Source: Lutibacter sp.
GTDB taxonomy: Bacteria; Bacteroidota; Bacteroidia; Flavobacteriales; Flavobacteriaceae
DNA: 10,234 bases
Assembly (NCBI GenBank): GCA_004195315.1
Contig: SDWL01000039.1
Location: forward strand, 1-10,234
Direction: 5' to 3'
The notes beneath the pieces were generated by a model. The model was not told the origin of the DNA and ran no database searches. It was given only the letters and a program-made list of their open reading frames with translations. Below are positions 6,395 to 10,234 of the stretch, piece after piece; positions within the stretch are counted from its first letter, which is position 1; every line of letters starts with the position of its first letter. The translations under genes and the position numbers were made by a program.

Positions 6395-7324
6395 ATGATT
6401 ATGAGAACTTTAAAATTACTTTTTGCGACACTATTTATTGGATTATCATATACGTCTTGCAGTGTTGTAATAGACGATATTAACGACCCATATTATAGAA
6501 ACCTTGAAGATGTGGTTACCGCTTATGATTTATGGTATGTAGATTATAATAATACAACTGGTACGGGAGATGTTCCTTTTTTATCAAAAGCATTTACAGT
6601 TTCATTTATGAATGGTAAAATGTATGCAAATAATAATTTGGTTGGTATTGGAGCTTCAGGAAATGGATATGGAATTCAAATTGGATATTATGATACGTAT
6701 AATGGAATTTTAGAAATTGATCACGATTTAGATGGTTATTACGATTTTGATGTTATTCAATTATCAAATGAAAGGTTAAAATTAAAAGACAATTATAATA
6801 ATGTAAGTTACTATTTAGAAGGTTATCAAAAATATAATTTCGACTATGATCAAATATTTTATGATAATATTGAATATTTTTTGCAAGAATATAATGTTTG
6901 GGAAAAAACATATACAAGTTCAACAGGAGCATTAAATGAATTTGATTATGAGAATTTTTTAAGTTTTACACCTGAAAATATTACAACTTTTTACTCGTCA
7001 CAAGATGAAGTTGGCATAAATATTGATAATATATATTGGGATTATGTAGGTGGTTATTCGGTTGCGAATGTTCAAGGATATGACAATCTGAAAATTTTAA
7101 CATTAGCTTATGATTCATCGGGCAATGAAGAGTTTGAGTTAACCGTTATCAATGATAGTAAGATTAGTTTGTATCACATTGACTCAGAAACAACGTATGA
7201 ATTTACTGGTAGAGGATACATTCAATATTTAAAATCAAGTTCGTTGAAAGAAACTGTAAGGAATGAAGGCAGAAAACGAACTAAAGTAGTAAGAGAAACG
7301 AAAATAAGAAGAAATTTAAAATAA
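6395..7324 (+). CDS. Lipoprotein with two diverged copies of one domain
   Basis: This 309-residue protein is probably exported and lipidated. The signal peptide is residues 1-21 and the candidate lipidated cysteine is C22 in SYTSC (Tyr at -3 is not ideal). Asp27-Asp28 shortly after it could help surface export. The second ATG at 6401 (MRTLKLL) is an equally good start. The mature part falls into two similar halves: about 37-145 (NLEDVVTAYDLWYVDY ... VSYYLEGYQ) and about 159-276 (NIEYFLQEYNVWEKTY ... TTYEFTGRGY). They align over the opening helix, the STG/TTG turn, an SF-strand and a closing hairpin. Aromatic and Asp/Asn content is high. The tail (about 288-309) is very basic (GRKRTKVVRETKIRR). 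From memory, relatives are common in Flavobacteriia and some may carry a nicotinate-nucleotide adenylyltransferase label; I see no HxGH or other nucleotidyltransferase motif here. Function unknown. Confidence 0.85.
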   Translation: MIMRTLKLLFATLFIGLSYTSCSVVIDDINDPYYRNLEDVVTAYDLWYVDYNNTTGTGDVPFLSKAFTVSFMNGKMYANNNLVGIGASGNGYGIQIGYYDTYNGILEIDHDLDGYYDFDVIQLSNERLKLKDNYNNVSYYLEGYQKYNFDYDQIFYDNIEYFLQEYNVWEKTYTSSTGALNEFDYENFLSFTPENITTFYSSQDEVGINIDNIYWDYVGGYSVANVQGYDNLKILTLAYDSSGNEEFELTVINDSKISLYHIDSETTYEFTGRGYIQYLKSSSLKETVRNEGRKRTKVVRETKIRRNLK

Positions 7325-7341
7325 AGTTTGGTTAGTTGATT

Positions 7342-7371
7342 TTCAGTTGGTTATTTTTATAACCAACTGAA
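7342..7371. repeat. Hairpin-forming inverted repeat upstream of terminator
   Basis: TTCAGTTGGTTAT (7342-7354) and ATAACCAACTGAA (7359-7371) form a perfect 13-bp stem with a TTTT loop. No T-tract follows on either strand, so it is not itself an intrinsic terminator. It sits two bases before a true terminator and may protect the 3' end of the lipoprotein mRNA. Confidence 0.7.
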
Positions 7372-7373
7372 TT

Positions 7374-7404
7374 AAAACCACTCCTGCCAAGGAGTGGTTT
7401 TTTT
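7374..7404 (+). terminator. Rho-independent terminator after the lipoprotein gene
   Basis: AAAACCACTCCT (7374-7385) pairs with AGGAGTGGTTTT (7390-7401) around GCCA, a 12-bp stem that merges into a run of seven Ts (7398-7404). It ends the 309-aa lipoprotein transcript 29 bp before the next start codon. Confidence 0.9.
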
Positions 7405-7405
7405 G

Positions 7406-7413
7406 TATCTTTA
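7406..7413 (+). promoter_or_regulatory. Weak Bacteroidota -7 element before SDR gene
   Basis: TATCTTTA differs from the Bacteroidota -7 consensus TAnnTTTG only in the last base. It lies between the preceding terminator and the SDR start at 7434, leaving a leader of about 14 nt. No good -33 TTG is seen at the expected distance, where the terminator stem lies, so this is tentative. Confidence 0.35.
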
Positions 7414-7433
7414 TTTTTTAATAAACAAGAAAC

Positions 7434-8192
7434 ATGATTCAAAAAACAGCTTTTATTACGGGAGCTACTTCAGGAATAGGGAAAGCAACCGCACAACTTT
7501 TTGCAAAAAATAACATTAGATTAATTCTTTGTGGAAGACGAAATGAAAGATTAATTCAATTAAAAGAAGAACTAAGTAAATTAACAGATGTAACAACCTT
7601 ACAATTTGATGTAAGTAAAAAAGAGGAAGTTTTTAACGCTATTGAATCACTTCCAAAGGAATTTCAAAAAATAGATATTTTAATAAATAATGCAGGGAAT
7701 GCTCATGGTTTAAACTCTATTCAAGATGGAAATTTAGACGATTGGGATGCAATGATAGACATTAATGTAAAAGGATTATTGTATGTTTCAAAAGCTATAT
7801 TGCCTAAAATGGTGGTAAGAAACGAGGGATTTGTAGTAAATATTGGCTCTATTGCCGGCAAAGAAGTATATCCGAATGGAAATGTATATTGCGCATCTAA
7901 GTACGCGGTAAACGCCCTAAACAAAGCTATGCGAATAGATTTAAATAAACACAACATTAGAGTATCTGCTATTCATCCCGGAGCTGTAGAAACCGAATTT
8001 TCAGAAGTTCGTTTTAAAGGTGATACAGATAAAGCTAAAAATGTATATAAAGGATTTAAAGCATTGCAAGCTGAAGACATTGCTGATATCATTTATTTTG
8101 TAGTAACAAGGCCTTATCACGTAAATATTGAAGATTTAATTGTATACTCAACATCACAGGCTTCTCCAACTATATTTAAAAAAGGGGTTTAA
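7434..8192 (+). CDS. Classical SDR oxidoreductase, YdfG-like
   Basis: A complete 252-residue short-chain dehydrogenase/reductase. All classical motifs are present: the cofactor loop TGATSGIG (9-16), NNAG (85-88), the structural Asn in INVKG (N111), the catalytic Ser in IGSIAG (S139), and YCASK with catalytic Tyr152 and Lys156. HPGAVETEF (181-189) follows in the usual position. GRRNERL (34-40) after the second strand favours NADP(H) over NAD(H). Overall resemblance is to the YdfG group of NADP-dependent 3-hydroxy acid (serine/allo-threonine) dehydrogenases. The substrate cannot be fixed from sequence alone, and other short 3-hydroxy acids are possible. The enzyme is cytoplasmic, with no signal peptide. 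It stands alone between a terminator upstream and a convergent gene, so it is probably monocistronic. Confidence 0.94.
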   Translation: MIQKTAFITGATSGIGKATAQLFAKNNIRLILCGRRNERLIQLKEELSKLTDVTTLQFDVSKKEEVFNAIESLPKEFQKIDILINNAGNAHGLNSIQDGNLDDWDAMIDINVKGLLYVSKAILPKMVVRNEGFVVNIGSIAGKEVYPNGNVYCASKYAVNALNKAMRIDLNKHNIRVSAIHPGAVETEFSEVRFKGDTDKAKNVYKGFKALQAEDIADIIYFVVTRPYHVNIEDLIVYSTSQASPTIFKKGV

Positions 8193-8211
8193 TATTTTAC
8201 CAAATCTTTTT

Positions 8212-9363
8212 CTAAACTGGAGATAAGGTCATTAAAATAGTTCCTGCAGATGTGTCCATATTAACTTCTACTAAAATGGTTCCAGATGAAATTTCATCAT
8301 AGCCTTCCATAGTAACTTTTAAAATATAATCACCTGGAAGTAAATCTAGGATATTAAAATCACCATTATCATCAGTTGTTGTATTGATAATAAATGTTTC
8401 AACACTATCTATAACACTATACACTGCAACTGTTGCGCCAGTAATTGGTTTAGCTTCTGTATCTGTTTCTGTTAAATCTTTAACTCTTCCAATAATACCT
8501 CCTGTGCTTTTTGTTAAAAAGAATGTTCCAACATCAGAATCTTGACCATTTACAACTGTTATAATATCAGAATCAGATATATCGTATATTTCTTTTTCAA
8601 TTCGCAACACATAACTTCCTTCGGGAATTCCTTGAATCATAAACAATCCTTCATTGTTAGAAGTAGTTGATGGTCCGGGATTTGCAAAAGTATCATCAGA
8701 AGCATCATAAACAGTTACTAATGCTTCTAAAGGCATAGCATTTTCTTCTGTTTCTTCAATATCAGCAATTCTTCCTAAAATAGTTCCTGAATTTGCTTCA
8801 GCCACAACCCTAATAACTGGTTTTAAGTTATATATACCCGAATTTCCTGCTTTTATAATAGATTTTTGAACATCCCAATCTAGAATAAATGTATAAGAAT
8901 AACCAGCAACTAATTCAGTATCTAAATGAAGTTTTAATCCAGATTGTTGTGCACTTGGTGTCTTTAAAGGGATAGGCTCTTCTAAACCTTCTATAACAAT
9001 TGAGTTGTTTCCACCCAAAACTAATCTTACTTTACTTAACATACCAGATTCAATTTCTTGATCTGTTAAAATATGTGAAGAACCAGCTGTAAGTGTTAGT
9101 AAATCAATTACAATGCTACCTTCTTCAGCAGGAAAACCATCAAAACTAGTCCATCCAAATTCATCATCATTTCTGTTGTATTGAACATCAATAATATCTA
9201 CCCATACTTCAAGGTAAGTATCATCAGGTCCATCCACTAGTTTCAATTGAATATTTGAAGATGTAGAATTATTAGAATCTTTTATTTCATTAGTATTGCA
9301 ACTTTGGATAAATAAAAATGAAATAATATATATTACTGCTAGATAAAAACTTTTAATTTTCAT
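8212..9363 (-). CDS. DUF4382 lipoprotein with two carboxypeptidase-regulatory-like repeats
   Basis: This 383-residue envelope protein has a signal peptide (1-21) and lipidation cysteine C22 in FIQSC, then a short polar linker. Residues about 37-188 match the DUF4382 pattern: IQLKLVDGPDDTYLEVWVDI near the start, IDLLTL, GMLSKVRLVLG, and TPSAQQSGLKLHL before GIYNLKPVIRVV. Two tandem repeats of about 95 residues follow, at 192-286 (GTILGRIADIEET ... GTFFLT) and 288-381 (GGIIGRVKDLTET ... GTILMTL). Each has the LPGDYILKV-type turn (IPEGSYVLRIEKE, LLPGDYILKVTMEGY) of carboxypeptidase regulatory-like beta-sandwich domains. Such domains usually mediate adhesion or substrate contact; no catalytic residues are evident. 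The gene converges with the SDR gene (19 bp between stops) and has its own upstream -7 element. The molecular role is unknown. Confidence 0.9.
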   Translation of the reverse strand: MKIKSFYLAVIYIISFLFIQSCNTNEIKDSNNSTSSNIQLKLVDGPDDTYLEVWVDIIDVQYNRNDDEFGWTSFDGFPAEEGSIVIDLLTLTAGSSHILTDQEIESGMLSKVRLVLGGNNSIVIEGLEEPIPLKTPSAQQSGLKLHLDTELVAGYSYTFILDWDVQKSIIKAGNSGIYNLKPVIRVVAEANSGTILGRIADIEETEENAMPLEALVTVYDASDDTFANPGPSTTSNNEGLFMIQGIPEGSYVLRIEKEIYDISDSDIITVVNGQDSDVGTFFLTKSTGGIIGRVKDLTETDTEAKPITGATVAVYSVIDSVETFIINTTTDDNGDFNILDLLPGDYILKVTMEGYDEISSGTILVEVNMDTSAGTILMTLSPV

Positions 9364-9430
9364 AATTTTAAAGTTTAATGAATGAATGAGTAAAAAATCT
9401 GCAGGGGTGGAAACGGTTATAATTGATTAA

Positions 9431-9438
9431 CAAAGTTA
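9431..9438 (-). promoter_or_regulatory. -7 promoter element (TAACTTTG) for DUF4382 lipoprotein gene
   Basis: On the - strand 9438-9431 reads TAACTTTG, an exact match to the Bacteroidota -7 consensus TAnnTTTG. The -33 region about 20 bases upstream is only T-rich (CCTTTTATTT) without a clear TTG. Transcription would start near 9424, giving a leader of about 60 nt before the ATG at 9363. Confidence 0.55.
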
Positions 9439-9464
9439 GTAAAATAATTTCAGAAATAAAAGGA

Positions 9465-10215
9465 ATGATTAATAAACGTCTGTTAATAAAGAACTTACTA
9501 GCTCATAATGATGAAAATAGCTTTTATGATAAGAAGCAAAAAATATCATTGGATACAAATGAAGGGAAAGCTAAATTTTTAAAACACGTTTGTGCATTAT
9601 CAAATTCAAATCCTAATAATAATTCATACATCGTAATTGGTGTTGAAGATGAAACAAATAAAATTGAAGGTGTAGATTTTTTTGATGATAGTAAAATTCA
9701 AAATTTAGTAAACTCCTATTTTGAAAATCCACCGCAAATTCAATATGAAAACATTCCTTTTCCAAGATTACCAAGACATAAAGTTTTAGGTTTAGTTACT
9801 ATTCAACCTAATAATAAAGTTACATTTTTAAGTAAACCAATTTGGAAATATGTAAAAGGAAGAATTTTTTTTAGAAGAGGAAGTAATTCAATGTCTACTT
9901 TAGGAAAATTTGAAGTAAAAAATACCAATCAAGCAATTGTTGAAGCCATTGAAATAAATGCCAGTAACAATATTGAATTAACGTTGGATGGTGTTTTTGA
10001 TTTTATGAATAGGCACAAACCAGATTACCACCCGAAGTATAAAGTTTTTAATGAACAATTTGTGTTGTGTTGGGCAGGAAAAAAAAAGATCATAGACAAT
10101 AAAGTATTTTATTCTCGTGTAGATATTGAGCTGGTGAATGAACAAGTACGTCTTTTTTATTCTGCTTTAGATGAGGTTAAAATTGAATACAACCATAGAT
10201 CATTTATTATTACTG
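9465..10215 (+). CDS. Schlafen/AlbA_2-type putative ATP-binding protein, 3'-truncated
   Basis: An open frame runs from ATG at 9465 to the adapter, leaving 250 complete codons and no stop. The start MINKRLLIKNLLAHNDENSF is preceded directly by AAAAGGA. The N-terminal 80 residues follow the AlbA_2 (Schlafen-type) layout: E-N-S-F-Y-D-K-K in place of the usual ESxxxEFK, KAKFLKHVCALSNSNPNNN for the helix and turn, then SYIVIGVEDETNKIEGVDFF for the strand and GV-D motif. After about residue 100 come KVLGLVTIQPNNKVTFLSK, YVKGRIFFRRGSNS, FDFMNRHKP and QFVLCWAGKKK, which I recall from a conserved flavobacterial family annotated only as ATP-binding protein. The domain occurs in regulators, defence proteins and housekeeping proteins alike; the truncation and lack of context prevent a choice. 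It is transcribed divergently from the DUF4382 lipoprotein gene across about 100 bp. Confidence 0.85.
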
Positions 10216-10234
10216 CTGTCTCTTATACACATCT
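10216..10234. other. Tn5/Nextera mosaic-end adapter (artefact), inverted copy
   Basis: CTGTCTCTTATACACATCT is the exact reverse complement of positions 1-19, i.e. the transposase mosaic end read outward. It cuts the gene starting at 9465 after its 250th codon and is not genomic. Confidence 0.97.

Noticed and set aside
7721..7957. A - strand open frame inside the SDR gene.
   Set aside because: Antisense shadow of a gene with every catalytic motif intact.
9377..9389. Triple AATG repeat in the leader of the DUF4382 lipoprotein gene as a phase-variation tract.
   Set aside because: Only three units and outside the coding frame; such short runs are expected by chance in AT-rich DNA.
9423..9452. 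A + strand promoter TTG-N19-TAATTTCA for the AlbA_2-type gene.
   Set aside because: Spacing is good, but the -7 element misses the terminal TG of TAnnTTTG and the leader would be only a few bases; not strong enough to list.
1..10234. A 10.2 kb mobile element or linear plasmid with perfect 19-bp terminal inverted repeats.
   Set aside because: The repeats are exactly the commercial tagmentation mosaic end, they cut through two genes, and the interior is core-genome content with no transposase.

Overview
The window is a 10.2 kb piece of an AT-rich (about one third G+C by eye) genome of the Bacteroidota, most probably a Flavobacteriaceae-like marine or environmental bacterium. The basis is the ATP synthase gene order atpB-E-F-H-A-G ending in a terminator with no atpD/atpC behind it, the Bacteroidota-type long N-terminal domain of subunit a, several lipoproteins of flavobacterial type, TAnnTTTG-type -7 promoter elements and the near absence of Shine-Dalgarno sequences. 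The first 19 and last 19 bases are not genomic: they are the Tn5/Nextera mosaic end in opposite orientations, so genomic sequence runs only from 20 to 10215, and the genes at both ends are cut by the fragment boundary.

Left half (20-5075): the Fo genes atpB (5'-truncated), atpE and atpF, then the F1 genes atpH, atpA and atpG, all on the + strand. Their products make the proton channel (a, c), the stator (b, delta), the non-catalytic head subunit (alpha) and the rotor shaft (gamma). The catalytic beta and the epsilon subunits must be encoded elsewhere. Two intra-operon gaps are unusually structured: a 13-bp perfect hairpin lies after atpE, and a pair of inverted REP-like hairpins lies between atpA and atpG. 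A strong intrinsic terminator at 5041-5075 closes the operon.

Middle (5124-7404): a small secreted protein of unknown function (159 aa); a decayed Gfo/Idh/MocA-type oxidoreductase on the - strand with a large internal deletion, frameshifts and a nonsense codon; and a 309-aa lipoprotein made of two diverged copies of one domain, preceded by a sigma-54-like -24/-12 element. Its end is marked by two consecutive hairpins, the second a good terminator.

Right part (7434-10215): a complete classical SDR oxidoreductase of the YdfG type (+), converging on a 383-aa lipoprotein (-) with a DUF4382 domain plus two tandem carboxypeptidase-regulatory-like beta-sandwich repeats. Divergent from it is a 3'-truncated Schlafen/AlbA_2-type putative nucleotide-binding protein (+). 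I see no CRISPR array, tRNA, rRNA, insertion sequence, phage gene or recognisable defence island. The window is mostly ordinary core genome, and the most notable items are the adapter ends, the operon hairpins, the pseudogene and the duplicated-domain lipoprotein with its putative sigma-54 promoter.
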